Notes under the pieces: generated by a model
Databases searched by the model: none
What the model was told of the DNA's origin: nothing
The model's input: the letters and a program-made list of their open reading frames with translations, nothing else
Source: Ruania rhizosphaerae
Lineage (GTDB): Bacteria; Actinomycetota; Actinomycetes; Actinomycetales; Beutenbergiaceae
Assembly (NCBI RefSeq): GCF_009805705.1
Contig: NZ_VSMB01000003.1
Coordinates: 372,001 to 436,000 of the forward strand
DNA length: 64,000 bases
Direction of reading: 5' to 3'
Shown here: piece after piece, positions 19,141 to 28,782 of the stretch
How positions within the stretch are numbered: the first letter of the stretch is position 1
Layout: every line of letters begins with the position of its first letter
Made by a program: the position numbers and the translations under genes

Positions 19141-19218
19141 ACCGGTCTCCTCTTCGTGGCCCTGGTGTGGGAGCGCGGACGCTCCGGCCCGCGCTCGGAG
19201 CGCGGGCACACGGTGGCG

Positions 19219-19224
19219 ATTCTA
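19219..19224 (-). promoter_or_regulatory. cyclophilin operon -10 box
   Basis: On the minus strand TAGAAT lies here, with the start expected near 19211. That leaves a leader of about 70 nt to the preferred TTG start, or almost none to GTG 19209. No -35 box is visible. Confidence 0.45.
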
Positions 19225-19311
19225 GGGGAGGGTCTGCAACGCCCGTGCCTGAGACGTGCCTGCACACGGTCACGGGATGGTCACAACTGCACCACCACGC
19301 TCAGCCGATGG

Positions 19312-19325
19312 GACAATGCGGTCCA
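19312..19325 (+). promoter_or_regulatory. leaderless hisS promoter
   Basis: GACAAT at 19312-19317 is followed by seven bases and then the hisS ATG at 19325. No purine-rich ribosome-binding site precedes the ATG, so a leaderless transcript is the simplest reading. The same 184-base gap holds the divergent cyclophilin promoter. Confidence 0.5.
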
Positions 19326-20680
19326 TGGCTCGCATCTCACCCTTGTCCGGATTTCCAGAATGGCTCCCCGAAGGCCGTGCCGTCGAACACGCAGTCCTGG
19401 AGACGGTGCGCCGCACGTTCGAACTGCACGGTTTCGCCGGGATCCAGACGCGCGCGGTGGAGCCTCTCGAGCACCTGCTGCGCAAGGGAGAGACCTCGAA
19501 AGAGGTGTACGTGCTGCGGCGGCTGCAGGCTGAGGATTCCGGCACTGCGGACGAGGACGATCGCAATCACAAGGCACTGGGCCTGCACTTCGACCTGACC
19601 GTCCCGTTCGCACGGTACGTGCTGGAGAACTCCGGACGGCTGCAGTTTCCGTTCAAGCGGTACCAGGTGCAGTCGGTCTGGCGAGGCGAACGCCCGCAGG
19701 AGGGTCGCTTCCGGGAGTTCACCCAAGCCGATATCGACGTGGTCGGGTCCGGGGAACTGCCGTTCCACTTCGAGGTCGAGGTTCCACTCGTGATGGCGGA
19801 GGTGTTCGCCCGGCTGCAGCAGTTCGGCGTACCCCCGGTGCGGATCCAGGTCAACAACCGCAAGGTCGCGCAGGGGTTCTACGAGGCCATCGGCCTCGCT
19901 GACGTCGAGGGAGTGCTGCGGACCATCGACAAGCTCGACAAGATCGGACCCGAACGAGTCCTGGCGACCCTGCAGGAGGAGAACGGTGCCTCACCGGAAC
20001 AGGCGGGGGCATGCCTGGATCTGGCGTCGATCTCCGGTACGGATGGCTCCATCGCCGATCGGGTGCTCGCCCTCGGTGCGCGCAGTGAGCTGCTGCAGGA
20101 AGGGCTCGAGGAACTGGTCACCCTCGTGGAGGCGGCACAGCAACGTGTGCCGGGCACGGTGGTCGCCGACCTGAAGATCGCCCGCGGCCTCGACTACTAC
20201 ACCGGCAGCGTGTACGAGACCACCCTCGTCGGGCACGAGCAACTCGGGTCGATCAGCTCCGGAGGCCGGTACGACTCCCTCGCCTCCGACGGTTCCTCGA
20301 CCTACCCCGGTGTGGGGATGTCGATCGGTGTCACTCGCCTGGTCTCCCGCCTCCTCGGCGCCGATCTGGTGCGCGCCAGCCGGCCCGTGCCGACCGCCGT
20401 GCTGGTAGCCGTCACCGACGAACAGACCCGCACCGACAGCGACGCGGTCGCAGCCGCCCTGCGGCGTCGTGGCATCCCCACCGACGTCGCCCCATCCGCT
20501 GCGAAGTTCGGCAAGCAGATCCGTTTCGCCGATCGTCGCGGTATCCCGTTCGTCTGGTTCCCCTCTCCGGAGGGCCACCAGGTCAAGGACATCCGCAACG
20601 GAGATCAGGTCGACGCCGACGCGCAGACATGGGAGCCACCGGCGGCCGATCTCTGGCCGACGGTGGCTCCCACGATGTGA
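19325..20680 (+). CDS. hisS: histidyl-tRNA synthetase
   Basis: This class II enzyme charges tRNA-His. The 451-residue protein shows motif 1 around GFPEWLPEGRAVEHAVLE, the histidine-binding and motif 2 region (FDLTVPFARYV, WRGERPQEGRFREFTQADID) and the histidine A motif ARGLDYYTGSVYE. Motif 3 is GVGMSIGVTRL, before the C-terminal anticodon domain. ATG 19325 is chosen because it begins the conserved N-terminus and has a -10 box 7 bases upstream; the reading frame extends further up without homology. The last 17 codons contain a strong hairpin. Confidence 0.97.
   Translation: MARISPLSGFPEWLPEGRAVEHAVLETVRRTFELHGFAGIQTRAVEPLEHLLRKGETSKEVYVLRRLQAEDSGTADEDDRNHKALGLHFDLTVPFARYVLENSGRLQFPFKRYQVQSVWRGERPQEGRFREFTQADIDVVGSGELPFHFEVEVPLVMAEVFARLQQFGVPPVRIQVNNRKVAQGFYEAIGLADVEGVLRTIDKLDKIGPERVLATLQEENGASPEQAGACLDLASISGTDGSIADRVLALGARSELLQEGLEELVTLVEAAQQRVPGTVVADLKIARGLDYYTGSVYETTLVGHEQLGSISSGGRYDSLASDGSSTYPGVGMSIGVTRLVSRLLGADLVRASRPVPTAVLVAVTDEQTRTDSDAVAAALRRRGIPTDVAPSAAKFGKQIRFADRRGIPFVWFPSPEGHQVKDIRNGDQVDADAQTWEPPAADLWPTVAPTM
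20631..20671. terminator. 16-bp hairpin in the 3' end of hisS, between convergent genes
   Basis: GGGAGCCACCG (20631-20641) pairs perfectly with CGGTGGCTCCC (20661-20671). After one mismatch, CGGCC (20643-20647) pairs with GGCCG (20655-20659) around a 7-base loop. The structure ends 7 bases before the hisS stop codon and 13 bases before the stop of the converging helicase. It probably serves as a shared terminator. There is no T-tract on either side. Confidence 0.6.
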
Positions 20681-20683
20681 TCC

Positions 20684-22471
20684 TCAGCGGTTCCCGCCGC
20701 TCCCCACAGGGCGACGGCCCCGGTGCTGAGCGCCGGGGCGTCGGCCCTCGGGCCGACCGCCGCGCTTCGTCGAGGCTGCCGGGCGTGCGCCCGCATTGCC
20801 CCGCGGTCCGGTATCCGGGCGAATGTGCAGGGACTGCCCCGCAACCCGGGCCTGGGCGATCCTGCGGGTGACGTCCGGGCTCAGGTCCGGCCCGATCTCC
20901 ACCAGCGAGAAGCGGGAGAAGATGTCGATCTTGCCCAGATCGGAGCCCCGCAGACCGCCCTCACCGGTAATGGCACCGACGATGTCCTGCGGCCGCACTC
21001 CGTGGCTGTGGCCCACCGCGACCCGGTAGACCGATCCGTTGGCGGAACGCCGGGGACGACCGCTGGCTGACCGGCCACGATCGGAGCTGCTCTCGCGGTC
21101 GAAGGTCTGCTCGGCAGGAGAGGCCACCTCGTCCTGATCGTTCGCACGCGGACCCGCATCGCCCACCGCCAGGGCGAGCAGAGCTGCGGCGATCTCCATC
21201 GGATCACCGTCGGAGCCGACGCGCTCGGCGAGCTGGTCGCGATACATGTGCAACCGACCCGCGGTGATGCGCTCGGAGACCGAGTCAAGGACCGTCGCAG
21301 CACGATGGGCACTGACCTGCGCGGGGGTCGGGATGGGGACCTCGGTGAGGCTCGTGCGGGTGAGCCGTTCGATCTGGGTCAGGCGGCTGCGCTCACGCGG
21401 GGTGAAGAACGTCAGCGCGGTTCCGGACCGGCCGGCGCGACCGGTGCGTCCGATGCGGTGCACGTAGGCCTCGGCCTCACGAGGGACGTCGAAGTTCACG
21501 ACGAGTCCCAGCTTCTCCACATCCAGCCCGCGGGCGGCGACATCGGTGGCCACGAGCACGCGGACACTGCCCGATCGCAGTCGCTCCACGATCCGCTCGC
21601 GTTCACGCTGAGCGACGTCACCACTGATGGTGGCGGCGCTGACGCCGCGTTCCAGGAGTGCACTGCCGACCTCCTCGGCCGTCTGGCGGGTGCGCACGAA
21701 GACGACCGCCGCCTCGGCGTCGGTGGTCGCGAGTACGCGGGCGAGTGCACCGACCTTGTGCCGGAAGGGCACGACGGCGTACGTCTGGGTGATCGTGTCC
21801 GTGGTCGAGGAGGGACGTGAGGTGGCGACCTCCGTGGGAGAGCTCATGTGGCGGCGCGCCACGGACCGGATCGCCGCCGGCATCGTCGCCGAGAACAGTG
21901 CCGTCTGGCGATCGGGAGCGGCGGCCGACAGGATCCGGTCGACATCCTCGGCGAACCCCATCCGGAGCATCTCGTCGGCCTCGTCGAGCACCAGCATCTG
22001 CACGGCGGAGAGGTTCAGTGCGCCCTTGTCGAGCATGTCGATCACGCGGCCCGGCGTCCCGACGACGACCTGCGCACCTTGTGCGAGCCCCCGCAGCTGG
22101 GGACCGTAGGGCGCGCCCCCGTAGATCGAGAGGACCTGCACACCGGCGTCACCGGTGAACGAGGCTGTGGCCTCGGCCACCTGGAGCGCCAGCTCCCGCG
22201 TGGGGGTGAGCACCAATGCCTGGACCTGACGGGCCGAGGTGTCCACCCGGGCCAGCATCGGAAGTGCGAAGGCGGCGGTCTTGCCGGTACCGGTCTGAGC
22301 GACGCCCACGAGGTCGCGCCCCTCCAGCAGCGGTGGGATCGCAGCGACCTGGATGTCGGTGGGCGTGGTGAAGCCCAGCGCCTCGATCGCTCGCAGGGAG
22401 GAGTCGGGAAGCCCGAGCTCGGCGAAGGAACGGACGGCAGCGGGCACGGAGGACACAACAGCAGAGGACAC
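20684..22471 (-). CDS. DEAD-box RNA helicase with DbpA-type RNA-binding domain (CsdA/DeaD-like)
   Basis: ATP-dependent RNA helicase of about 595 residues. The core shows the Q motif and then AQTGTGKTAAF (I), PTRELALQV (Ia), VLDEADEML (II), FSATMP (III) and HRIGRTGRAG (VI). The C-terminal third ends in a DbpA RNA-binding fold (VYRVAVGHSHGVRPQDIVGA), as in DeaD/CsdA enzymes of ribosome assembly and cold response. The start is uncertain: GTG 22471, 22456 and 22447 all lie just before the conserved SFAELGLP, and none has a good ribosome-binding site. The frame stays open far upstream, but that part lies over the neighbouring gene. Confidence 0.93.
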   Translation of the reverse strand: MSSAVVSSVPAAVRSFAELGLPDSSLRAIEALGFTTPTDIQVAAIPPLLEGRDLVGVAQTGTGKTAAFALPMLARVDTSARQVQALVLTPTRELALQVAEATASFTGDAGVQVLSIYGGAPYGPQLRGLAQGAQVVVGTPGRVIDMLDKGALNLSAVQMLVLDEADEMLRMGFAEDVDRILSAAAPDRQTALFSATMPAAIRSVARRHMSSPTEVATSRPSSTTDTITQTYAVVPFRHKVGALARVLATTDAEAAVVFVRTRQTAEEVGSALLERGVSAATISGDVAQRERERIVERLRSGSVRVLVATDVAARGLDVEKLGLVVNFDVPREAEAYVHRIGRTGRAGRSGTALTFFTPRERSRLTQIERLTRTSLTEVPIPTPAQVSAHRAATVLDSVSERITAGRLHMYRDQLAERVGSDGDPMEIAAALLALAVGDAGPRANDQDEVASPAEQTFDRESSSDRGRSASGRPRRSANGSVYRVAVGHSHGVRPQDIVGAITGEGGLRGSDLGKIDIFSRFSLVEIGPDLSPDVTRRIAQARVAGQSLHIRPDTGPRGNAGARPAASTKRGGRPEGRRPGAQHRGRRPVGSGGNR

Positions 22472-22641
22472 AAGAAGCCAATCGGGCAGGAGGGGCAAGA
22501 GACGGGGACTCGGTGGGAGGCCTCGGACCGGTCGGTCCTGCTCCGCGTCGGCCCTCACTCCATGCGCCGGTGTCGGCGTCTCCACGGCGGCTTTCCGCCA
22601 GGGGCCCGGTGCGGGATATGCACTCCAGGGATACGACGACC

Positions 22642-22647
22642 ATCCTA
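22642..22647 (-). promoter_or_regulatory. possible helicase -10 box
   Basis: TAGGAT on the minus strand would give an mRNA leader of about 165 nt before the helicase start. A small GGCGG-cttt-CCGCC hairpin (about 22586-22599) lies within it. The 243-base gap between the helicase and the divergent GTPase gene holds nothing else I can support. Confidence 0.35.
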
Positions 22648-22702
22648 CGGGCTCGACCGCGTGAGATGGGGGAGCTGTGCGCAACGTCACGACACCGCCT
22701 GG

Positions 22703-22715
22703 CATGATCGAGCTA
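22703..22715 (+). promoter_or_regulatory. leaderless promoter of the first dynamin-like gene
   Basis: CATGAT at 22703-22708 is followed by six bases and the ATG at 22715. The geometry is identical to the prepilin peptidase promoter at 41395. No ribosome-binding site is present. Confidence 0.4.
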
Positions 22716-24409
22716 TGGAAACCGAGCTGCGGAAGGTGCGTGACGCCGTCGCCGGCGCCCACCTGCCCCTGCAGACGCCGCCCGCCTCGGTGGCGAACGC
22801 GCACCGGGACCACCTGCTGGCCCAGCTCGACGACTATGTTCTGCCGCGGGCGGCTGCGCTCGATGCTCCGCTCCTGGTGGTCGTCGGCGGATCCACCGGC
22901 GCGGGCAAGTCGACGCTGGTCAACGCTCTCGTCGGCGAACCGGTGGCCACCACCGGGGCGTTGCGCCCGACCACCAGGGACCCGCTGCTGATCCATCACC
23001 CCAGCGACGCCGGCTGGTTCGTCCCGGCCAGGATCCTGCCGCATCTGGCCCGTCAGCGCGGGGACGGGACGCCGCAGGACCGTGGTGCCGGAGGCGTGGT
23101 GCGGCTCGTCGAGACCTCGGCAGTGGGGCCCGGGATCGCGCTGCTGGACGCACCTGACATCGACTCGGTGGTGGATGCGAACCGGGAACTTGCCGGGCAG
23201 CTGCTGGCAGCCGCCGATCTCTGGATCTTCGTGACCACAGCTCATCGGTACGCGGACGCGGTGCCATGGGAACTGCTGCGGGAAGCCGCGCGGCGAGACG
23301 TGGCTGTCGCGGTCGTGCTCGACCGGGTTCCACCCACGGTCAGGGACGAGGTGAGCGACGACCTGGCCACGATGCTCGAGGCCGAGGGGCTGGGGCAGGC
23401 GCCGCTGTTCCTGGTGGCCGAGTCCGAGCTCACCGACGGGATGCTGCCCGCGTCCGCGCTGTCCGGCCTCGCGCACTGGTTGGACCGACTGTCGGCAGAT
23501 GGCGCTGCGCGGGCGCAGGTGGCGCGTCAGACGCTGCACGGCGCGGTCAGGGACGTGGCACGTGGCGCACTCGACCTCGCCGAGGCCGTCGAGAGCCAGC
23601 ATCGCCTGAGCGAGGACCTCCGGGCCCGGGTGAGGGCTGCCTACGACACGTCGGACCTGCTCGGCACGCTCGCGGACGGTGCCCTGCTGCGCAGCGAGGT
23701 GCTCTCCCGCTGGCAGGACTTCGTGGGCACCGGCGAGTTCATCCGTTCGGTGGAGTCCACGGTCGGCAAGGCCCGGGACCGGATCACCGCGTTCGTGACC
23801 GGCAAGCCACAACCGGCGCGTCAGGTGGAGGACGCGATCGGGCACGGGGTGCTCGCGGTGCTGGTGGACCAGGCCAACACGGCCGCGGAGCGTACCTATC
23901 GCGGCCTGTCACAGGACCCCGCGGGCCGGGCCCTCGTGGCTGGTACCGACCTGGATGCCGCCTCGCCAGGGTTTGCCGAGCGTGCCGGTGAGGAGATCCG
24001 CGGCTGGCAGCACTACCTGCTGGAGCTGGTGCGCACCGAGGGGCAGGACAAGCGCACATCCGCCAGGATGCTGGCCTTCGGGGTCAACGGGGTGGCGGTG
24101 GTGCTGATGATCGTGGCGTTCGCGACCACCGGGGGCGCGTTGCTCGGGTCCGAGGTCGCGATCGCGGGTGGGGCGGCCGTCGTCGCCCAGAAGCTGCTGG
24201 AGGCGATCTTCGGCGATCAGGCGGTCCGCCGGCTCGCAGAGCAGGCCCGCGCTGACCTCGGCGATCGGGTGCACACGCTGTTCGCTGAGGAGCGTCGCCG
24301 CTACGAGGAGCTCCTGCCTGAGAGTGAGGCGATGGCGGGCTCGTCGGCCGCCCTGCGGGAGGCTGCTGCCGCCGCACAGACAGCGATCGACGCGGCGGAG
24401 CGCTCATGA
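22715..24409 (+). CDS. dynamin-like membrane GTPase, first of a pair
   Basis: The 564-residue protein has a P-loop GGSTGAGKST (residues 58-67), a candidate G2/G3 region (TRDPLLIHH, LLDAPDIDSV) and a long helical middle. A hydrophobic hairpin follows near residues 452-500 (NGVAVVLMIVAFATTGGALLG) and then a helical tail. This layout fits large dynamin-like GTPases that bind or remodel membranes. No classical NKxD is obvious; VVLDRVPP occupies its place. The ATG lies six bases after a -10 box. It is joined by an ATGA overlap to a second GTPase of the same kind. The cellular role is unknown. Confidence 0.85.
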   Translation: METELRKVRDAVAGAHLPLQTPPASVANAHRDHLLAQLDDYVLPRAAALDAPLLVVVGGSTGAGKSTLVNALVGEPVATTGALRPTTRDPLLIHHPSDAGWFVPARILPHLARQRGDGTPQDRGAGGVVRLVETSAVGPGIALLDAPDIDSVVDANRELAGQLLAAADLWIFVTTAHRYADAVPWELLREAARRDVAVAVVLDRVPPTVRDEVSDDLATMLEAEGLGQAPLFLVAESELTDGMLPASALSGLAHWLDRLSADGAARAQVARQTLHGAVRDVARGALDLAEAVESQHRLSEDLRARVRAAYDTSDLLGTLADGALLRSEVLSRWQDFVGTGEFIRSVESTVGKARDRITAFVTGKPQPARQVEDAIGHGVLAVLVDQANTAAERTYRGLSQDPAGRALVAGTDLDAASPGFAERAGEEIRGWQHYLLELVRTEGQDKRTSARMLAFGVNGVAVVLMIVAFATTGGALLGSEVAIAGGAAVVAQKLLEAIFGDQAVRRLAEQARADLGDRVHTLFAEERRRYEELLPESEAMAGSSAALREAAAAAQTAIDAAERS

Positions 24410-26076
24410 GACGCCGTAACCTGGCGCTGACCGACCGGATCGGGGCACTGGGCGAGGCGGTCGAGGTGCTGGGGCCGGTGGCCGGACCGGGTGACCCCGC
24501 GATCAGCACAGCGCTCACCGGCGCGGAAGGAGTGCTGCAGCGGGCCGCAGAACGCGGTGGCCTCTCGGCCGCGCACACAGTTGTTGCCCTCGCGGGTGCC
24601 ACCGGCAGCGGGAAGTCCTCACTCACCAACGCACTGGCCGGTCAGGAGGTGACCGCTGTCGGAGCCCGTCGGCCCACGACGGGGCACCCGGTCGCGGTGG
24701 TCTGGGGAACCGAACCCTCTGGGGCGCTGCTGGACTGGCTGGGCATCACCCGCCGGGTCGACGCCGTACCGACGAGCGACGTGCGCCTCGACGGATTGGT
24801 GCTGGTGGACCTGCCCGACATCGACTCGGTGAAGACCGATCACCACGACCGCGCGGCACGCCTGGCCGAACGCGTGGACATGCTCGTCTGGGTGCTCGAT
24901 CCGCAGAAGTACGGCGACGCGGTGGTCCACCAGCAGTACCTGCGGCCCATGGCACGCCATGCCGAGGTCACCCTCGCCGTCCTGAACCAGGTGGATACGC
25001 TCGCTCCGGCGGACGCCCGCCAGGTCATCGGCGACCTCGGTGCCAAGCTCGCCGACGATGGCCTCTCCGGCGTGGCCGTCCTCGGGGTCTCCGCGCTCAC
25101 TGGTGCGGGACTTCCAGATCTGCGCCGCCGGTTGGGCGACGTCGTCGCCAGGCGAGCGGCGGTGCAGGCACGCCTGACCGCCGATGTCGCCACCGCAGCG
25201 GACCGGCTGGCTCAGGCATGCCCGGCCGCAACCCCGGGCCGGATCACGCGTGCCGATCAGCGGCACCTGGTGGACCGGCTCAGTGAGGCCGGTGGTGTCG
25301 AGATGGTCGCGGCCGCCGTCGCCGGTTCCTATCGGTACCGCGCACGTCAACGAGCGGGATGGCCGGTGACTCGATGGCTGGGACGGTTCCGACCCGATCC
25401 GTTACGCCGCTTGCATCTCGGACGCCCGGCCAGCGAGATGCCTGTCAGCCAACAGGAGCCGATCGTGACCGTCTCCTCGGCCCCACCGGCCACGCCGGCG
25501 ATACGTTCGCAGGCCGCGACCGCCCTCAGACGCCTCGCCGAGGCAAGCGCGGGTGAGACAACCGGGGTCTGGCGCGACCACCTGCGAGAGGGCGCCATGG
25601 CGCGGATCGACGATCTGCCGGACGCCCTCGACGCCGCGATCAGCTCACGCCGATCGGTGCATGAGCGCGATCCACGCTGGTTCGCCGTGCCGTCGGTGCT
25701 GCAGTGGCTGTGGTTCGCTGCGGCCATGACCGGCGCGTTGTGGCTGGGCGTGATCGCGGGTGTGCGCTACCTCGGCCTCCCATTGCCGTGGACGCCGCAG
25801 CTCGGTCCGGTCCCGGCACAGGATCCGTGGCCGGCCCTGCCGGCGCTGCCGTGGCCGACAGTCCTGCTGGTGGCAGGTCTGGTGCTGGGGGTGATCACCT
25901 CCGTCGGAGTGTGGCTGGCCGCGCGGATCGGAGCGGCCCGCAGGCGGCGCAGGACCCGGGCAGAGCTCGGGCGAGCGGTGGAGCGGGTGGCCGAGCACCT
26001 GGTGCTGGCCGAGGTGCGCGCCCGGATCGACACGGCCGAGCGGTACGCCCGGGCGGTCGAGCTCGCCCGTACCTGA
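24406..26076 (+). CDS. dynamin-like/YfjP-type membrane GTPase, second of a pair
   Basis: The 556-residue protein has P-loop GATGSGKSS (residues 64-72), G3 region D135-LPDIDSV and G4 N194-QVD197. A long helical segment leads to two membrane helices near residues 430-453 and 484-506. Between P-loop and G3 it has the [11 protein letters not shown] block often annotated in YfjP-family GTPases. The ATGA overlap with the preceding GTPase suggests the two form a heteromer, as paired bacterial dynamins do. The substrate membrane and process are not known. Confidence 0.85.
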   Translation: MRRRNLALTDRIGALGEAVEVLGPVAGPGDPAISTALTGAEGVLQRAAERGGLSAAHTVVALAGATGSGKSSLTNALAGQEVTAVGARRPTTGHPVAVVWGTEPSGALLDWLGITRRVDAVPTSDVRLDGLVLVDLPDIDSVKTDHHDRAARLAERVDMLVWVLDPQKYGDAVVHQQYLRPMARHAEVTLAVLNQVDTLAPADARQVIGDLGAKLADDGLSGVAVLGVSALTGAGLPDLRRRLGDVVARRAAVQARLTADVATAADRLAQACPAATPGRITRADQRHLVDRLSEAGGVEMVAAAVAGSYRYRARQRAGWPVTRWLGRFRPDPLRRLHLGRPASEMPVSQQEPIVTVSSAPPATPAIRSQAATALRRLAEASAGETTGVWRDHLREGAMARIDDLPDALDAAISSRRSVHERDPRWFAVPSVLQWLWFAAAMTGALWLGVIAGVRYLGLPLPWTPQLGPVPAQDPWPALPALPWPTVLLVAGLVLGVITSVGVWLAARIGAARRRRRTRAELGRAVERVAEHLVLAEVRARIDTAERYARAVELART

Positions 26077-26127
26077 GACCACCGGTGCCCGGGCGCGCGC
26101 GGGGCTTCGCGAGGGATCGCTGGGCAT

Positions 26128-26133
26128 TAGGAT
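26128..26133 (+). promoter_or_regulatory. aspS -10 box
   Basis: TAGGAT with an expected start near 26140 gives a leader of about 43 nt that contains the GGAGGA ribosome-binding site (26171-26176) of aspS. No clear -35 box is seen. Confidence 0.55.
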
Positions 26134-26182
26134 CGTGGGGCGCCGCTCCGGCGCCACCACTCGAACGATCCGGAGGACTCTC

Positions 26183-27979
26183 GTGCTTCGCACCCACCAG
26201 GCCGGCATTCTGCGTGCCGGCGACATCGGCACCACCGTCACCCTGACCGGGTGGGTGGATCGTCGCCGGGATCATGGTGGGGTGGCATTCCTCGACCTGC
26301 GGGATTCCTCGGGGATCGTGCAGGTGGTAGTGCGGGACGAGGAGGTCGCCCACCCGCTGCGGTCGGAGTTCGTGCTGCAGGTGACCGGCGAGATCAGCGC
26401 GCGGCCTGAGGGCAACGCCAACCCGAACCTCGGTACCGGTGAGATCGAGGTGATCGCGAACGAGGTTCTCGTGCTGAACGAGAGCGCGCCGTTGCCGTTC
26501 CAGGTCTCGACCGCGATCGACGCGCAGGTCACCGTGGGCGAGGAGGTGCGCCTGGCGCACCGCTACTTGGACCTTCGCCGTCCCGGGCCGGCGTCGGCGA
26601 TCCGGCTACGGTCGCAGGTGAACCGTGCCGCTCGGACCGTCCTCGACGAGGCGGGCTTCGTTGAGATCGAGACCCCCACCCTGACCCGTTCCACGCCGGA
26701 GGGGGCACGCGATTTCGTCGTGCCCGCGCGGCTCGCGCCCGGTTCCTGGTATGCGCTGCCGCAGTCGCCTCAGCTGTTCAAGCAGCTGCTCATGGTGGCC
26801 GGGATGGAGCGGTACTACCAGATCGCCCGCTGCTATCGCGATGAGGACTTCCGTGCGGACCGGCAGCCGGAGTTCACCCAGCTCGATGTGGAGATGAGCT
26901 TCGTCGACCAGGACGACGTGATCGCCCTCGCCGAGCAGATCCTCATCTCGCTGTGGAAGTTGATCGGATACGAGATCACCGCTCCGATCCCGCGGATGAC
27001 CTATGCGGATGCGATGCGCCGCTACGGTACCGACAAGCCGGACCTGCGCTTCGGCCTGGAGCTGGTCGAGCTGACCGACTACTTCGCCGACACCCCGTTC
27101 CGGGTCTTCCAGGCCCCCTATGTGGGCGCGGTGGTGATGCCCGGTGGCGGCTCGCAGCCTCGCCGTCAGTTCGACGCGTGGCAGGAGTGGGCCAAGCAGC
27201 GCGGTGCCAAGGGGCTGGCGTATGTCACCGTGGCCGAGGACGGCGAGCTCGGCGGACCGGTGGCGAAGAACCTCTCCGAGGCCGAGCGTGCCGGCTTGGT
27301 GGAGGCCGTGGGCGCTCAGCCGGGTGACTGCGTGTTCTTCGCTGCGGGGAAGCAGTCCGAGTCGCGGGCCCTGCTGGGAGCCGCGCGGCTCGAGATCGGC
27401 CGGCGGCAGGAGCTGATCGATGAGTCTGCGTGGTCGTTCGTCTGGGTGGTCGACGCGCCGCTGTTCAAGCCCACGGGCGAGGACGACGACGTCGCGGTCG
27501 GCGGTGGCGCCTGGACGGCGGTGCATCACGCCTTCACGTCCCCGACGCCGGAGTGGATCGACACCTTCGAGTCGGACCCGGGCAGCGCGCTCGCGTACGC
27601 CTACGACATCGTCTGTAACGGCAACGAGATCGGCGGTGGTTCGATCCGTATCCACCGCAAGGACGTCCAGCAGCGGGTGTTCGAGGTGATGGGCATCGGC
27701 CAGGAAGAGGCCGAGGAGAAGTTCGGTTTCCTGCTGGAGGCGTTCTCCTATGGCGCCCCGCCCCATGGCGGGATCGCGTTCGGCTGGGACCGCATCGTGG
27801 CCCTGCTCTCGCGTGCGGACTCCATTCGCGATGTCATCGCCTTCCCGAAGTCCGGCGGCGGGTACGACCCGTTGACAGGTGCACCGGCCCCGATCTCCCC
27901 GCAGCAGCGCAAGGAGGCCGGGGTGGACGCCAAGCCTGAGCCGAAGGGCGAGGCACAGGCTCCCGCACCTGCGCAGTAG
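26183..27979 (+). CDS. aspS: aspartyl-tRNA synthetase (bacterial type)
   Basis: The 598-residue class IIb enzyme has the N-terminal OB fold ([20 protein letters not shown]), motif 1 and the flipping loop ([22 protein letters not shown]). Motif 2 is [16 protein letters not shown], the bacterial GAD insert lies at about residues 290-420, and motif 3 is [16 protein letters not shown] 26183 has GGAGGA 6 nt upstream and matches the family start ([11 protein letters not shown]). Whether it also charges tRNA-Asn depends on asnS and gatCAB, which are outside the window. The tail is Ala/Pro/Lys-rich. Confidence 0.97.
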   Translation: MLRTHQAGILRAGDIGTTVTLTGWVDRRRDHGGVAFLDLRDSSGIVQVVVRDEEVAHPLRSEFVLQVTGEISARPEGNANPNLGTGEIEVIANEVLVLNESAPLPFQVSTAIDAQVTVGEEVRLAHRYLDLRRPGPASAIRLRSQVNRAARTVLDEAGFVEIETPTLTRSTPEGARDFVVPARLAPGSWYALPQSPQLFKQLLMVAGMERYYQIARCYRDEDFRADRQPEFTQLDVEMSFVDQDDVIALAEQILISLWKLIGYEITAPIPRMTYADAMRRYGTDKPDLRFGLELVELTDYFADTPFRVFQAPYVGAVVMPGGGSQPRRQFDAWQEWAKQRGAKGLAYVTVAEDGELGGPVAKNLSEAERAGLVEAVGAQPGDCVFFAAGKQSESRALLGAARLEIGRRQELIDESAWSFVWVVDAPLFKPTGEDDDVAVGGGAWTAVHHAFTSPTPEWIDTFESDPGSALAYAYDIVCNGNEIGGGSIRIHRKDVQQRVFEVMGIGQEEAEEKFGFLLEAFSYGAPPHGGIAFGWDRIVALLSRADSIRDVIAFPKSGGGYDPLTGAPAPISPQQRKEAGVDAKPEPKGEAQAPAPAQ

Positions 27980-27983
27980 GCCC

Positions 27984-28766
27984 GTGACGGCGACCTTCCG
28001 CCGCCTGGGATCGCTCGCCGATCTTGGTGACCCCTGGTCGAGCCTGCCGGTACTGCGAGCGGACGTCCCGCGGTACCGGCAGGCGATCTGGTGGGCGACC
28101 CCCGAGGCGCTTGCCCTGAGCGTTGACGCGGGCGAATCCATGCGCTCCCTGGTCGGAGTGGGCCCGCCCGCCGGACTTGCTCGTGTGGTCGCCGAGGCGT
28201 TCACCCCCGACGGCGTCCCTCACCCCGGCAGTGGCATCTCACCCGGGCACGTGGCGGTGGTCAGTCTCACCCGGGGCACCTGGGATCTGCTTCCGGCGCC
28301 GGTGCGGGCGTCCTTGGGGACAACCAGGGCCAGCCACTGGGACTGGATGGTCAGCACCCGGGCGCCGGTGCATCAGGCGGGCGAGGATGAGGTGGTCGAA
28401 CTCGATCTGTCCCGGGATCTGCCCGAGATGACCGCGCTACAGAAGTTGGTTCTCCCGGACACCTACACCCGCCTCGACAAGCCGGGGACACGGTGGTTCG
28501 GCTGGCGCGATCGCGGCGGTCGGCTCGGCGCGATGGCGGCGGCGAGCGGGTGGACCGACGAGGTGCACCTGGGTTCGATCGTCACCCACCCCGACCTGCG
28601 CCGTCGGGGGCTGGCAACGGCGGTCACGGCCGCAGTGACCCGGGACGGCCTGGCGGCCACGGGGCAGGTGAGCCTCGGGCTGTACGCCAGCAACGTGACG
28701 GCGAGACGGGTGTACCAGCGACTGGGCTTCACGCTCGCGCAGGAGTGGGAGAGCCGGCGCCCGTGA
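27984..28766 (+). CDS. GNAT-family N-acetyltransferase
   Basis: The 260-residue protein has a C-terminal GNAT domain with the acetyl-CoA loop LRRRGLATAVTAAVT and the closing motif LYASNVTARRVYQRLGF. The N-terminal half is less conserved and may shape the acceptor site. GTG 27984 lies 4 bases after the aspS stop and is the first start that leaves the GNAT-like N-terminus intact. It is probably co-transcribed with aspS. The acceptor substrate is unknown. Confidence 0.88.
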   Translation: MTATFRRLGSLADLGDPWSSLPVLRADVPRYRQAIWWATPEALALSVDAGESMRSLVGVGPPAGLARVVAEAFTPDGVPHPGSGISPGHVAVVSLTRGTWDLLPAPVRASLGTTRASHWDWMVSTRAPVHQAGEDEVVELDLSRDLPEMTALQKLVLPDTYTRLDKPGTRWFGWRDRGGRLGAMAAASGWTDEVHLGSIVTHPDLRRRGLATAVTAAVTRDGLAATGQVSLGLYASNVTARRVYQRLGFTLAQEWESRRP

Positions 28767-28782
28767 GGCGGTGCCGTGGGCG

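Noticed and set aside
22472-23845. N-terminal extension of the DEAD-box helicase across the GTPase gene
   Set aside because: The frame is open but the translation has no helicase likeness, and the region encodes the dynamin-like GTPase on the other strand.
24417-24429. TAACCTGGCGCT, resembling the ruvA promoter motif
   Set aside because: It is inside the first codons of the second GTPase gene and lacks the final AGT; a chance match.
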